A stretch of DNA of 64,000 bases from Procambarus clarkii (Eukaryota; Arthropoda; Malacostraca; Decapoda; Cambaridae): the NCBI RefSeq assembly GCF_040958095.1, contig NC_091219.1, positions 25,026,202 to 25,090,201 of the forward strand, given 5' to 3'. The position numbers and the translations under genes were made by a program. Positions 26,836 to 38,502 of the stretch are shown here, one piece after another. The notes beneath the pieces are model-generated. The model was not told the origin of the DNA and did no database searches. It was given only the letters and a program-made list of their open reading frames with translations. Position 1 is the first letter of the stretch; each line of letters begins with the position of its first letter.

Positions 26836-26970
26836 GTTGTTATAGATTCAGTTACTCAGAACAAGTTCCAAGTAGCACGGGCTATGGTGAGCCCGTAGTC
26901 GACCTGGCACAGGAGCGGGGCAAGTAGCACGGGCTATGGTGAGCCCATAGTAGATTTACCTGGCACAGGA
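26832..26970 (+). repeat. Family E repeat, tandem pair
   Basis: gtagcacgggctatggtgag occurs twice 56 bp apart with agcccgtagtcgacctggca and a variant following. Confidence 0.6.
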
Positions 26971-26984
26971 GCGCTGCTGTTATC

Positions 26985-27178
26985 TATCCGTTATCCTGAC
27001 CCCTTCCCAGTGCTACATAGTCGTAATGGCTTGGCCTTTCCCCCTGATAACTCCCTCCCTCTCCCCCCCCCCTAAAGGATTGGCGCCTTTAGTCAATCCT
27101 CCCCGGCAAGGATACGAACCGAGACCAAATCGATGGGGAAGCGGAAGGGCGAGTGTGTTACCGCTGCGCCAATAGGGT
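26985..27178. mobile_element. SINE-B tail (+) and SINE-G head (-) fragments
   Basis: ccttcccagtgctacatagt and cccctgataactccctccc (26999-27062) are SINE-B. 27085-27178, read on the minus strand, has a B-box-like ggttcgtatcctt and a gcgcagcggtaacac A-box region as in SINE-G. Confidence 0.6.
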
Positions 27179-27234
27179 CTTCATCTTAATGCGCTGACTA
27201 TAGGTTCCCCACTTGATCATATATACAAATAATG

Positions 27235-27383
27235 TTTTTGTATTGGGTTAGCTTCTGTTTATTGGCGGCTTTAATATTGAAAAAGTTCTTCCTGGCATCT
27301 CTGTGACTCAACTCTCAATAATGGTGCTTTACCTATTTTGTACATATCCCTTGGAATCTTATATGTCGTTATCATATCCCCCC
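27235..27383 (-). pseudogene. CR1-like LINE fragment, downstream half (interrupted by SINE)
   Basis: On the minus strand the frame includes GDMITTYKIPRDMYKI-like residues, the part following the LINE EERLREL region. It is the continuation of 27641-27820, split by the SINE-A inserted between them. There are several stops. Confidence 0.65.
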
Positions 27384-27640
27384 GCGGGAGCCGGTCGGTC
27401 GAGCGGACAGCACGCTGGACTTGTGATCCTGTGGTCCTGGGTTCGATCCCAGGCGCCGGCGAGAAACAATAGGCAGAGTTTCTTTCACCCTATGCCCCTG
27501 TTACCTAGCAGTAAAATAGGTACCTGGGTGTTAGTCAGCTGTCACAAACTGCTTCCTGGGGGTGGAGGCCTGGTCGAGGACCGGGCCGCGGGGACACTAA
27601 AAAAAAAAGCCCCGAAATCATCTCAAGATAACAAAGATAA
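27384..27640 (+). mobile_element. SINE-A, full length, inserted into a LINE
   Basis: Reference copy for the family. tRNA-like head at 27384-27458 with A-box-like cggtcggtcgagcgg and B-box gggttcgatccc; body gttacctagcagtaaaatag; gaggcctggtcgaggaccgg; tail gccccgaaatcatctcaag then ataacaaagataa. It lies inside the C-terminal coding region of a LINE, so it is younger than that LINE. Confidence 0.9.
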
Positions 27641-27820
27641 CCCCCCCCCCCCCGTTTCCCTATTTCTGCCCTCTTCTGGTGTGGGAAGGTCCAGTTCCGC
27701 CAGTTTTTCCTCGTAGTTCAAACCCTTCACGTTAAGAACGAGTCCCGTTGCATATATTTGGACCTGTCTAGTTTGACTTAAATTTTTCAAGTGTGGGTTC
27801 CAGGCCGTGGATGCATATTC
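27641..27820 (-). pseudogene. CR1-like LINE fragment, upstream half
   Basis: The minus-strand frame contains GLNYEEKLAELDLPTPEE, homologous to YEERLRELNLTSLE at 25853-26320. The homologous segment (GDMI...) resumes on the other side of the SINE. Confidence 0.7.
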
Positions 27821-27859
27821 AAGCGCAGGACTCTTGCATGTGCGAGTGTGATTACAACC

Positions 27860-28362
27860 GTGTGTATGTACTCATCTATTTGTGGCGACAGGATCGAGCT
27901 CTGGCTCTTGGACCCCGCTTTTCTAGCCGTTGGTTATCTAATGCAATGACTCCAGGCCGATTTCCCTGTCATACCTGCTTTTAAAGTTGTGAATAGAGTT
28001 AGCCTCCACAACCTGCTTCTTTAGGTCATTCCATTTACTCACTACCCTCACGCTACAGGAAAACTTTCTAACATCTCTATGACACACATGAGTCTCAAGC
28101 TTCCATCCGTGCCCCCTTGTTCTGTTCATATTTATTCTAAATATTTCCTCTGTTTCCAGTCTGTTAATCCCTTTAAGTATTTTAAACGTCTTTGTCATCC
28201 CTCGCAGCTCTGGGTCGAGTCTCGTTGCAAACTTCTGCACCTTTTCAAGCTTCCTTATGCGTTTTTTTTTCCCAGAAGGAACTCCACAATGGGGCTGAGT
28301 ATTCTAAAACTGGCCTCACATAAACGGTATACAGTGATCTAAAAGCCTCTTTATTCAAGTTC

Positions 28363-28368
<6 letters not shown>
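27860..28368 (-). pseudogene. CR1-like LINE 3' end, degenerate
   Basis: Minus strand from (TG)n at 28369: EAFRSLYTVYVRPVLEYSAP, a run of K's with a frame disturbance near 28265, then QKFATRLDPELRGM, a deletion of the EERL region, and TFKILKGINRLETEE to a stop near 27938. The 3' UTR (27860-27935) is diverged. A dead copy of the same broad family as 25750-26420. Confidence 0.8.

Positions 28369-28454
<86 letters not shown>
28369..28454. repeat. (TG)n microsatellite
   Basis: 86 bp pure TG tract between two LINE fragments. Confidence 0.98.
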
Positions 28455-28458
<4 letters not shown>

Positions 28459-28800
28459 ACTCCCCTATGAATGCTTGGAGAGCGAGCTTCAGTTCTTGGT
28501 CCGTATTTTTTCAGCCGTATCTGGTCTACTGCAATGGCTCCTGACCTTACCATAAATACTTATAAAACAATGTATAAAATTAGCCTCAACTCCCACACCT
28601 GCTGGCACGTTGCTCATACAATTCAGTGCTTCCTAACATCCTTGTGGCTCATATGAGTGTCTATACTTTCCACCTGTGTTCACTACGTCACTACCTCTAA
28701 GAACCTCGTATGTCGCGATCAAGTCTCCCCTTCGTTTATTCTCAAAGCTCTAAAGGACTTTCTCAAGTTTTCCTGTGCGTTAAGTTTTATGCAAGTATTC
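28455..28800 (-). pseudogene. CR1-like LINE 3' end, highly degenerate
   Basis: 3' UTR and C-terminal coding similarity by phrase (agcgagcttcagttcttggt, cttgtggctcatatgagtgt, cgatcaagtctccccttcg) to the copies at 25.8 and 28.0 kb. Many stops. Confidence 0.6.
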
Positions 28801-28977
28801 CACACACTGGTGTAACATGCATGGTAGCCCAATGGTTCCGACTGACTGTTTATTCACATTCATATAGGTGGTCGTGTTGGGAACACTCCCTTGCTATTCT
28901 GCTGCTGATAGGTCCGTTTGATGTGGATTAGACCAACCCTCAAACTCTTTTTCTCTTTCACATTACAAGTGGGGTTC

Positions 28978-29228
<251 letters not shown>

Positions 29229-29299
29229 GCCCACTACCCCTCTAACCACAAACACTCACCTAACTACCCGGTAAGCGCTCTTAGAGAAGCATATAGTTA

Positions 29300-29372
29300 G
29301 GTCAACACCACCACTACTACCACCACTACCACCACTACTAAACCCCACCACGAGCACCACCACCACCACCTG
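29300..29372. repeat. (CCA)n/(CTA)n trinucleotide repeat
   Basis: Imperfect accaccactac repeats. Confidence 0.88.
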
Positions 29373-29818
29373 CGCCATATTAGCATATAGATTGCTCCAT
29401 GCAGCGGGCAAATTTCCCACTGTGAAGCTGGACTTGAGGACACCTTCCTCGTATCTAAGACTCTCTCTGTTACACAAGTGGCAGAAGGCAGCGAAGAACA
29501 CACACACACACGCTGGAGGCAAGACCATCTGGGGAGCAGGAGAACGAGCTCTCTAAGACAGTTAAGTCCACGACGGAAACATGCTCTGAGTGGATAATGG
29601 TAGATCCCCTAATGGTAGAGGATCCAGTTGGAGGAGGTCATTTTTGTTTTGTTTCTGTGTTTCTTGGACGCAGTCTTGGTCCAAGTACCGGACTCCTGGG
29701 TGCTGGAGGACGTCGTCAGAGTCCAGTCCGGCTCTCGGCTCGATTATTTGGTCTTTATCTATGGTCTTGATGGTTTTTTTATGCTTTTGTTTTATAGTTG
29801 AGAGACTTAGATGCTGGA

Positions 29819-29820
<2 letters not shown>

Positions 29821-29907
<87 letters not shown>
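29821..29907. repeat. (TC)n microsatellite
   Basis: 87 bp TC tract. Confidence 0.98.
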
Positions 29908-29909
<2 letters not shown>

Positions 29910-30109
29910 AAACTTCTATGATGGCTTCATACCATAAGTCAAAACTCTGGGAAGTGTCTTGTGGGTCTTACTCTGCCCTTAAGGGGGTAAAGAGTTTCCG
30001 GATATATTGCTTCCATAAATTGGAACCCGCATAATTTTTTGGGTTAATTTACTCCTTATACTTCGCTTGGCGTTCAATACTGCCTGGTCTGATGTTGGCT
30101 TTAGTGTGT

Positions 30110-30318
30110 GTATGGGTCCCCTGCCACCATGGCCTTCCCCCCTGCCACCATTACATCCTCCCTGCCACCATGGCCTTCCCCCCTGCCACCATGACATCCT
30201 CCCCTGCCACCATGGCCTTTCCCCTGCCACCATGACATCCTCCCCTGCCACCATGACCTTCCTCCCTGCCACCATGACGTCTTCCCCTGCCACCATGACC
30301 TCCTCCCTGCCACCACCG
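30110..30318. repeat. 21-bp minisatellite, about 10 copies
   Basis: Unit ctgccaccatgacatcctcc plus c, with ggccttcccc variants alternating. All frames are open; no gene is called. Confidence 0.93.
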
Positions 30319-30434
30319 CCTACCAACTCTCATATACCAGAGTCTCCCACCAAAAGAAAACGGTAAACGATGCTATTGCCTTAAGAATAAGGGATGACTT
30401 TAATAGTGTTGATAAAGCATCGCCGGTCTCTACA

Positions 30435-30850
30435 GCAGTGCTGAGCACCACTGTAGCTCCATCCTGAGCACCACCACAGCTCCGTCTTGAGCACCACTGT
30501 AGCTCCGGCCTGAGCCCCACTGTAGCTCTGTCTTGAGCACCACTGTAGCTCCGTCTTGAGCACCACTGTAGCTCCGTATTGAGCACCACTGTAGCTCCAT
30601 CTTGAGCACCACCACAGCTCCATCTTGAGCACATCCGCAGCACCGTCCTGAGCACCACCGCAGCTCCGTCTTGAGCACCACCGCAGCACCGTCTTGAGCA
30701 CCACCGCAGCTCCGTCTTGAGCACCACCGCAGCACCGTCTTGAGCACCACCGTAGCACCATCTTGAGCACCACCGCAGCTTCATCTTGAGCACCACCACA
30801 GCTCCGTCTTGAGCACCACCGCAGCTCCGTCTTGAGCACCACCACAGCTA
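30435..30850. repeat. 23-bp minisatellite, about 18 copies
   Basis: Unit gagcaccaccgcagctccgt plus ctt with substitutions (accactgtagct at the left half, accgcagcacc in the middle). Each minus-strand frame encodes the same 23-residue periodic peptide. Confidence 0.95.
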
Positions 30851-31436
30851 AGGGGCTGCCCAAGAGAGTTGAAGGCTTGGGAAACAACAAATTACTTCTT
30901 ATTCATTTGTTCATCCATGAACAAGTCACTATTCATCTCTATTCATTTGTTCATCCTTTCTGTCCACATGTTAATTGGAAATTTGTTTAATGGACTATTC
31001 AGAACTCTAAAAAAAAAAAACTTCCAATTACGAAGCTCATTTTTATCCCATTACGAGTCAAGCCGGGACTCTGAACTCTTAGAAAATATTGCAATTCGTT
31101 CACTTTGCATAAACCGCTTGCAATAGGCTTATTCACTGAATTCGAAACATTTATAATACATTCATTTGATTTGAATAACTCTTGTCTCGGTGAGTTGTGC
31201 TCAGTGCTCAGCTTCGCTTCTTTTAAACGGGGTTCAACGAAGGCGTCTTGCGCCCCCGTTAATCAGTCTTATCTTCCTTATCTCCAGCTTATGTCTCCTT
31301 TATCAGTTCTCCTTCTATGCCTTATCCCCAGCATCACTTGAGTCAGCCTGGCAGGTCCTCTCTGTTTGTCAGTCGTTAGAGTGACGTCACGCTCCTCATC
31401 TCCGGTAAAAAAAAAAAAAAAAGAGTTTTGGCGCAC
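30851..31436. other. Unassigned sequence
   Basis: Includes a doubled ttcatttgttcatcc (30900-30955) and an A run at 31408. No gene recognised. Confidence 0.3.
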
Positions 31437-31765
31437 TCTAAGACAGTTTAAGGCAGTTTAAGGCGGTTTAAGGCAGTTTAAGACAGTTTAAGACAGATTA
31501 ATTAAGACAGTTTAAGACAGATTAAGGCAGTTTAAGGCAGTTTAAGACAGTTTAAGACGGTTTAAGACAGTTTAAGGCAGTTTAAGACAGTTTAAGACAG
31601 ATTAATTAAGACAGTTTAAGACAGATTAAGGCAGTTTAAGGCGGTTTAAGACAGTTTAAGGCAGTTTAAGACAGTTTAAGACAGATTAATTAAGACAGTT
31701 TAAGACAGATTAAGGCAGTTTAAGGCAGTTTAAGACAGTTTAAGACGGTTTAAGACAGTTCCGCA
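31437..31765. repeat. 10-bp minisatellite with higher-order structure, about 32 units
   Basis: The unit is agacagttta with g/a and c/g variants. The irregular unit gacagattaattaa recurs at about 31493, 31595 and 31680, marking longer blocks that were duplicated as wholes. Confidence 0.93.
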
Positions 31766-31923
31766 CCTTTCAACATTTTACTACTACTTATACTTCCTCA
31801 ACCCATTCTTTCATCGCTTTTATTCAATTCATCATTTTCTAAACTCACTCCTCAGGTCACTCATGATAATGAGTTGCATCACTCCACGTGTGTACTCACC
31901 TTACCCCTGAGCACCGCTACAAC

Positions 31924-32095
31924 GCTCAGGCATTGTCTGCTCAGGTATTGTCTGCTCAGGTATTGTCTGCTCAGACATTGCTCAGGCATTGTCTGCTCAG
32001 GCATTGTCTGCTCAGACATTGTCTGCTCAGACATTGTCTGTTCAGACATTGTCTGCTCAGACATTGTCTGCTCAGGTCATTGTCTGCTCAGGTAA
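31924..32095. repeat. 15-bp minisatellite, about 11 copies
   Basis: Unit tctgctcagacattg with ggtattg and ggcattg variants. Confidence 0.94.
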
Positions 32096-32172
32096 ATGAG
32101 CAGCAGAGTAGGCGGCATGCACATACAGCTTGCTCATTTGACACACGAGAACATACAACTCACTCTCAGACC

Positions 32173-32173
<1 letters not shown>

Positions 32174-32263
<90 letters not shown>
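32174..32263. repeat. (AC)n microsatellite
   Basis: 90 bp AC tract immediately upstream of a LINE 3' fragment. Confidence 0.98.
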
Positions 32264-32265
<2 letters not shown>

Positions 32266-32850
32266 AGAACTTCATTCAGAAACCTAAATGAGGAAGCTTT
32301 TAGGGCGCTTTACACTGCCTACGTGAGACCCGTCTTAGAGTATGCCGCGCCATCATGGAGCCCCCACCTGAAGAAACACATAAAGAAACTGGAGAAAGTT
32401 CAGAGGTTTGCGACGAGGCTTGTCCCAGAGCTACGAGGGATGGGATATGAAGAGCGGCTGAAGGAACTGAACCTTACGACACTAGAGAAAAGAAGGGAGA
32501 GAGGAGATATGATAGGGACATATAAAATACTCAGGGGAATTGACAAAGTGGAAATAGATGAAATGTTCACACGTAATAATAACAGAACGAGGGGACATGG
32601 GTGGAAACTGGAAACTCAGATGAGTCACAGAGATGTTAGGAAGTTTTCTTTTAGCGTGAGAGTAGTAGAAAAATGGAATGCACTTGGGGAACAGGTTCTG
32701 GAAGCAAATACTATTCATACTTTTAAAACTAGGTATGATAGGGAAATGGGACAGGAGTCATTGCTGTAAACAACCGATAGCTAGAAAGGCGGGATCCAAG
32801 AGTCAATGCTCGATCCTGCAAGCACATATAGGTGAGTACATATAGGTGAG
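32264..32850 (+). pseudogene. CR1-like LINE 3' end with intact C-terminal frame
   Basis: The plus-strand frame from 32264 runs uninterrupted to a stop at 32767-32769. It holds ALYTAYVRPVLEYAAPSWSP, KLEKVQRFATRLVPELRGM, YEERLKELNLTTLEKRR and a WKLETQMSHRDVRKFSFS segment, in the same order as 25853-26413. The RT catalytic core is missing. The 3' UTR (gcgggatccaagagtcaatgc) ends at a doubled acatataggtgagt (32824-32852). It is similar enough to 25750-26420 to be the same family but not the same subfamily. The copy is truncated at an AC tract. Confidence 0.88.
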
Positions 32851-33107
32851 TACACACACACACCCACACAAACTCAGCTCGCTATATGGTCCGTTTATGC
32901 CTGCGTTTGGACTGGTTTGTACTTGTGTTTGGATCTGTTTGGGTCTGTGAATGCCTCTGCTCTTTCTAAACATTCAGGAAGAATTTCCTTTTGGAAGAAT
33001 CTCATTCTTCCTCTCTCTCTCTCTTTAACTGTTGCTCTCTTTCATGCTCATTGGTTTCAACTCACACCCCAGATGGATTAGCAACGCTTTGAGGTGGATA
33101 TATTATG

Positions 33108-33110
<3 letters not shown>

Positions 33111-33192
<82 letters not shown>
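33111..33192. repeat. (TG)n microsatellite
   Basis: 82 bp TG tract. Confidence 0.98.
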
Positions 33193-33193
<1 letters not shown>

Positions 33194-33240
33194 GTGGAGC
33201 TTGTGTAGTCGTGAGGGGTGGGGTGTTTATTTACTCTATC

Positions 33241-33241
<1 letters not shown>

Positions 33242-33327
<86 letters not shown>
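33242..33327. repeat. (TA)n microsatellite
   Basis: 86 bp TA tract. Confidence 0.98.
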
Positions 33328-33330
<3 letters not shown>

Positions 33331-33511
33331 AAATATGACCGAAAAAGTAAGATTAATAATTCTAACACGAATTTTCTCAATCTTTCGTACATTTCGTTTC
33401 ACTGTTGGAGGTAAATAAAAAATCAATTCTCCAAAATTCATTTTTATTTCTAGTCTTTTTCGGTCATATTTAATAATATATGTCTACAGGAAAGACTGCT
33501 ACCAAAATATA

Positions 33512-33515
<4 letters not shown>
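33328..33515. mobile_element. PLE terminus pair joined head to head
   Basis: 33328-33455 is a minus-strand PLE 3' tail truncated at ttctagtc, just before the hammerhead-like motif. It is joined to a plus-strand PLE terminus (ttttcggtcatatttaataa, 33457-33476) followed by tgtctacaggaaagactgct and (TA)n, the same junction as at 11598. Confidence 0.75.

Positions 33516-33591
<76 letters not shown>
33516..33591. repeat. (TA)n microsatellite
   Basis: 76 bp TA tract. Confidence 0.98.
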
Positions 33592-33594
<3 letters not shown>

Positions 33595-33599
33595 CTCCC

Positions 33600-33975
33600 A
33601 ATAGTCTGAATAAATCTGTTCCTTCATTTAGATAAGTGTATTATTAACAGTAAAAATGGTCAAGGACCGATCCATGTGGGATTTCACATGATGTAATCTG
33701 ATATTTATATTCGTATTCTTCTGATATTTACGTACTGATCTACCTTAAGAATGCTAGCTTCTCCAACTTTCTTTCTTTTTAATTTGTTGATCAGCCTCTC
33801 GTGCCAAAGGCTTTATGGAAGTCAAAGAAAACGCAGTCAACCCTCCCTCCCTTTCCTGCCTCATCTCTGTCATTCTGTCGTAGAGCTGTAATAGCTTTGT
33901 CAGACCAGATTTGTCAGCGCCGAAACTCTGCTCCTGGTTTGATAGGAATTCTGCCCTCCAAGGTATTGCCTTCTG
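33600..33975 (-). pseudogene. Degenerate LINE reverse transcriptase core
   Basis: On the minus strand, in more than one frame, I read LTKLLQLYDRMTEMRQEREG, then DCVFFDFHKAFG (the catalytic FxDFxKAFD region) and, after a gap, EIPHGSVL, corresponding to the PQGSVLGP motif. The order and spacing are shorter than in an intact CR1-like RT, so the copy has internal deletions and frameshifts. It likely belongs to the same LINE group whose 3' ends are common in this window. Confidence 0.65.
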
Positions 33976-33989
33976 AGGTATGCATGGTG

Positions 33990-34260
<271 letters not shown>

Positions 34261-34462
34261 CAGACAGACAGACAGAGGACAGAAAGCGCCAGACAGACCC
34301 CGACGACCCGTCTAGGAGATACATATTCATAACCGCCCAAGAATCTATGAATACAGAGGCGAGCAACTTCGGTGTTTACTAATTTAGTCGTTTGACGCGA
34401 GTCCAATGATGAATGTTTAAGGTCTGGCTGTTATTGTTTGTTGCGGAGTTTGTGTGGTGTGT

Positions 34463-34590
<128 letters not shown>

Positions 34591-34925
34591 TGTTTGACAC
34601 GTGGAGGGGTTTGTGTGGCTTGTGGAGTTGAATGCCAAAACCTCGTAGCTTCAACTCTCAAAAACGCTTAAATAAATACTCACAAAGCCGCCATGACCGT
34701 GGAAAAGATGCACAGGTTTCGTAGGGGGTGGGCACCGTAAATGCTTGAGACGAATCCTGGGGAAGGTGGGGGTGGTGGGGGGTGTCAAGAGGACCTCCAC
34801 CACCCAGATCTGACGCTCATTAGTGCAACCGAGCGCGGGGAAATACACTCATTCAAAGTCGCCAGCCTACCTCATTCCACCTTTCTAATTACCCTGATGC
34901 AGCCAGGTCTTTGATACACACTTCC

Positions 34926-34929
<4 letters not shown>

Positions 34930-35017
<88 letters not shown>

Positions 35018-35030
35018 TCTCTCTCGCTCT
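34930..35030. repeat. (TC)n microsatellite
   Basis: About 100 bp TC tract. Confidence 0.98.
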
Positions 35031-35267
35031 GCACTGTCTTTTCCTCCAACAAGAAGCTGTATCAATATACCAGAAGTACCTTTTTTTTCCCCTGTCTCTC
35101 CTGCTCTCTCGATAAGCAAGGTCATAAGCCAACCTGGTTCCCCACGCACCAATGTTAATTGGTCATTACCCCAGCTGCCAGCACCCAACGCTGACCCAAT
35201 TAGCTTTAATAGATCATGTGGAAAAGGACAAGGTGCTTAGCCAATCATGGCCGTTATGATAGCTGAA

Positions 35268-35477
35268 AAGCTCGGAGGGAGGGGGGGAGTAGGCGACGGA
35301 GGGGGCAAAGGGTGGGAGGGAGGGGGGGGGAAGTAATGTAAGGAAGAAGAAAGGGAGGGAAGGAGGGAGAGAGGAAGGGATGCAGGAAGTCAAGGGGAGA
35401 TTTGGAGGGGAGGGAGAAAGGAATAGAAAGGAGGAGGATTTGAAGGAGAAAAGGATGTAGCCAAGGACAGAGAAAGA

Positions 35478-35572
<95 letters not shown>
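35268..35572. repeat. Purine-rich tract ending in (GA)n
   Basis: GGA/GGGA-rich from 35268, pure GA from 35479 to 35572. Confidence 0.93.
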
Positions 35573-35575
<3 letters not shown>

Positions 35576-36285
35576 TCAAACTATGACACCCCACAATTCC
35601 GTGGCTGTGAACCACCTCCGGCCGCCAACTCCAATTTCCTGTGGTCTCCCCTTTCGTGCCCGCAGTCCTCGTTCTCTCTCACACCCGAGTACACACACAC
35701 ACACCGACTCCTAACGGATCAGCAGACAGTCAAAAACACAGACGGACACAAGACCAAGACGAGGACCATACACAAGAAGGACAAAATATATGAAAAACAA
35801 CAAATTTGTAGCTAGCCGTTGGCAACAGCTGCTGCTAACGTAAATACCCTCGCCTTGTGTTAGCTTCAAGACATGCTAAGAAAACGATGCGTGTTGATTC
35901 CTTTCTAAGATTACACCAATTCATCGCCATTAACCCGTAGTAACACAACCAATTATTTCTTGCGATAAATGTAAAACTGTCAAATTGTTTATCTTATCTG
36001 GCCTGGTGATGGTGTGGTTGCCGTCAAGGCGTCAATAAAATAGGCTGCAATTTATTTTTTTGTTTCTAGCCTGTCAGTATCTTGCCGGCGTCATTTTCTG
36101 GATAACACAGTTTGAGATCTCTTCAATATTTATTTTGTTAAATCTAGTGTGCAAATCATCTATCATCTGCAAGCCTATATGATGTGGTCATTGTAAATGT
36201 TGCATTGGCTGACCACACTACCCTAGTGAACCCCTGTCCCACTATCACTGACATACATTGTGTACAGTGTGCACATTGACACTGG
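35573..36285. other. Unassigned sequence
   Basis: No gene recognised. A doubled accacactaccct phrase lies near 36214 and 36296. Confidence 0.3.
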
Positions 36286-36376
36286 GGGTACATTGCCACA
36301 CTACCCTGGGGGTACATTGTAAATCCCCCCTACCCCTGGGGGTACATTGTAACCCCCCCCTACCCCTGGGGGTACA
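36286..36376. repeat. Short tandem repeat (about 30 bp, 3-4 copies)
   Basis: Copies of ctacccctgggggtacattg with varying C runs. Confidence 0.85.
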
Positions 36377-36744
36377 CCCTCGCCCATACTCTAGGGAGAC
36401 ACTGTCCACGTCACTCTGGGATGCACTAATGACACTGAAGGTGAGAGGTTGATGCAGTTTCACGGTAGTACAGAACATGTCCACCAACACCTAGTTGCTT
36501 TAGCTCACAAACCTGCCGTCAAACCACAACATTATCGACGTTTTGTATCACCGCCACCATCCTAGTCACTATTATTATTATTATTTTCATGATCATCAAT
36601 TATTGTTTTTCACGACACTCAGTGTAATGGTCCTGTGGAATAAAATCCCCATGCCTAACACAGCTCGAGGTTCGAGCCCCAGCCACCACTAAAGATGGTT
36701 GCCCCTGGATGCATGGAAAGGCCACCTCTTAGAATACCACCAAC

Positions 36745-36945
36745 CGCTTGGGCTGGACGGTAGAGCGACAATCTCGGTTCATGCAGGTCCGTGTTCAATC
36801 CCCGACAGTTAAAGTGGTTGGGCATTATTACTTCCCCTCCACCCCCCCCCCCCCCCCGTCCCATCCCAATTCCTTATCCTGACCCCTTCCAAGTGATATA
36901 AAGTAATGGCTTGGTGCTTTCTCCTGACAGTTCCCTTCCCTTCTG
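36745..36945 (+). mobile_element. SINE-B copy
   Basis: Head gggctggacggtagagcgac, B box gttcaatccccgac (about 36792), then a C run and ccgtcccatcccaattcctt. Confidence 0.75.
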
Positions 36946-37271
36946 AGAACACCACCTTAAAGAATGTCTCAGACGTGTCTCATCACCCATCTTCCTAGTT
37001 ACCCAAGACATGTTGAATTACACAACACGGGACTAAGGAAAATAAACACCCCCAAATGGTTATTAAATTCTAAAATGTGGTAAGCCCCACCGCTTCTATA
37101 ATTTCATTAAATATTCGTGGCAGGTACACCACGCCCCCTTCAGGCAATAACCGAAGGATCTGCATGAAATTAAAAAGATTTTACCGTTCGCTCCAGCTGG
37201 CCTGAACCTCCACTCCCTCCCTCTCCTTCCCTCTCTCCCTCCCTCTCCTCTCTCTCTCTCTACCCTCCCAT

Positions 37272-38502
37272 ATTCCCCCACACTCCCCACCTCACCTCTT
37301 CCCTCCAGGCAGGCTTCTCTCTCTCCACCAGATCCTTGCTGTCAGACACACGGCTCCATCTGCCTGGCGTATGTATACGCGGCTACTTAAGTTTTATGCA
37401 TACATTTTCATTCATTTTATACAGGTGGGGATACAGAACACGACACCTGACTCCTGTTAGCAGGCTCACAACTTTCCCCTTTCCCGTAGCTCATCTTAAT
37501 TAAGCCTTACTATATTTTGTCGTTTTATATTGCAAGACGATCAGCAAACCTGTTTAGAACCAGGTCCCCAATTCCTGTTAGATGAATCAAGAGTGAAGAG
37601 ATAGGAACTGGTGGTCAGTTTATCTTCCGTGCTCAGGGCTCTAACCCAGACGAAATTGGTCGCGAGGCGCGGGACAGGTGGGCTACCACTACGCCACAGG
37701 AACAGTCTTAATTAACGCCTCTCAACCTCCGCAAGCAAATGATAAGTGACAATAGTGTGGCTGAGGATATGATGACCAGACCACACACTAGAAGATGAAC
37801 ACACGACGACGTTTCGGTCCGTCCTGGTTGATACCTGGTTGGTTGATACCTGGTTGGTTGATACCTGGTTGGTTGATACCTGGTAGATGGGCCATACATT
37901 CGACCAAATCATGATCCAGGACGGACTGAAACGTCGTCTTTTCTTCGTCTTTTTGTGTGTGGGTTGATGAAAAAACGACGTTGTTTCGGTCCGTCCTGGT
38001 TCAGTAATAAGTTGATGGTAAAACTACATGGGGCATGTGGTTTGGTCATCAACCTCTACATTGGTTATTAAGGCCAACAAGATACCCGATTACTGACCAT
38101 CCAGCAATACTGATCACAGTTCAGGGACAATATGAACCCGCAGTATTGATACACCGAGACACGGAAGGCAGCTCTCAGGGTATATGTCTCAGAGGATCTA
38201 AATACTGTAATTTATATTGTTTTCAGGCGAGTGTTGTTGTTTATAGTCATAAACACACTGTCCTTTAACCACCTTCATTGGTGTCTCAGATATTGTTTCT
38301 CAAGTAAGTAATTATCACAAGAAAGCACCAAGCCGGGAAGGATATTGTTTCTAAAGTCTTTTTTATTTTATTAAGGTGTGTTGTTGATGCGCGCGCACCT
38401 TTCTCAGCTGGCAAGTGTTCGTTGTCGATCTTTATACTTCCTTGGAGATTGCAAGCTTCTTTTTTTCTTTACACTCAAAGGAAACTTTATTCTTTTTCTC
38501 TT
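37272..38502 (+). repeat. 1.2-kb tandem duplication, copy 1
   Basis: The sequence from attcccccacactccccacc to the tctttttctctta boundary is repeated directly at 38503-39718 with almost no differences. The one length change I see is a 15-bp unit (ggttgatacctggtt) present four times here (about 37824-37882) and three times in copy 2. Inside are a SINE-G head piece (about 37615-37702, minus) and two inverted FB1 core sequences (37800-38010). There is no gene. Confidence 0.93.

Noticed and set aside
30320-30890. Open frames rich in WCSRR/GGAQ motifs
   Set aside because: Translation of the 23-bp minisatellite at 30435-30850.
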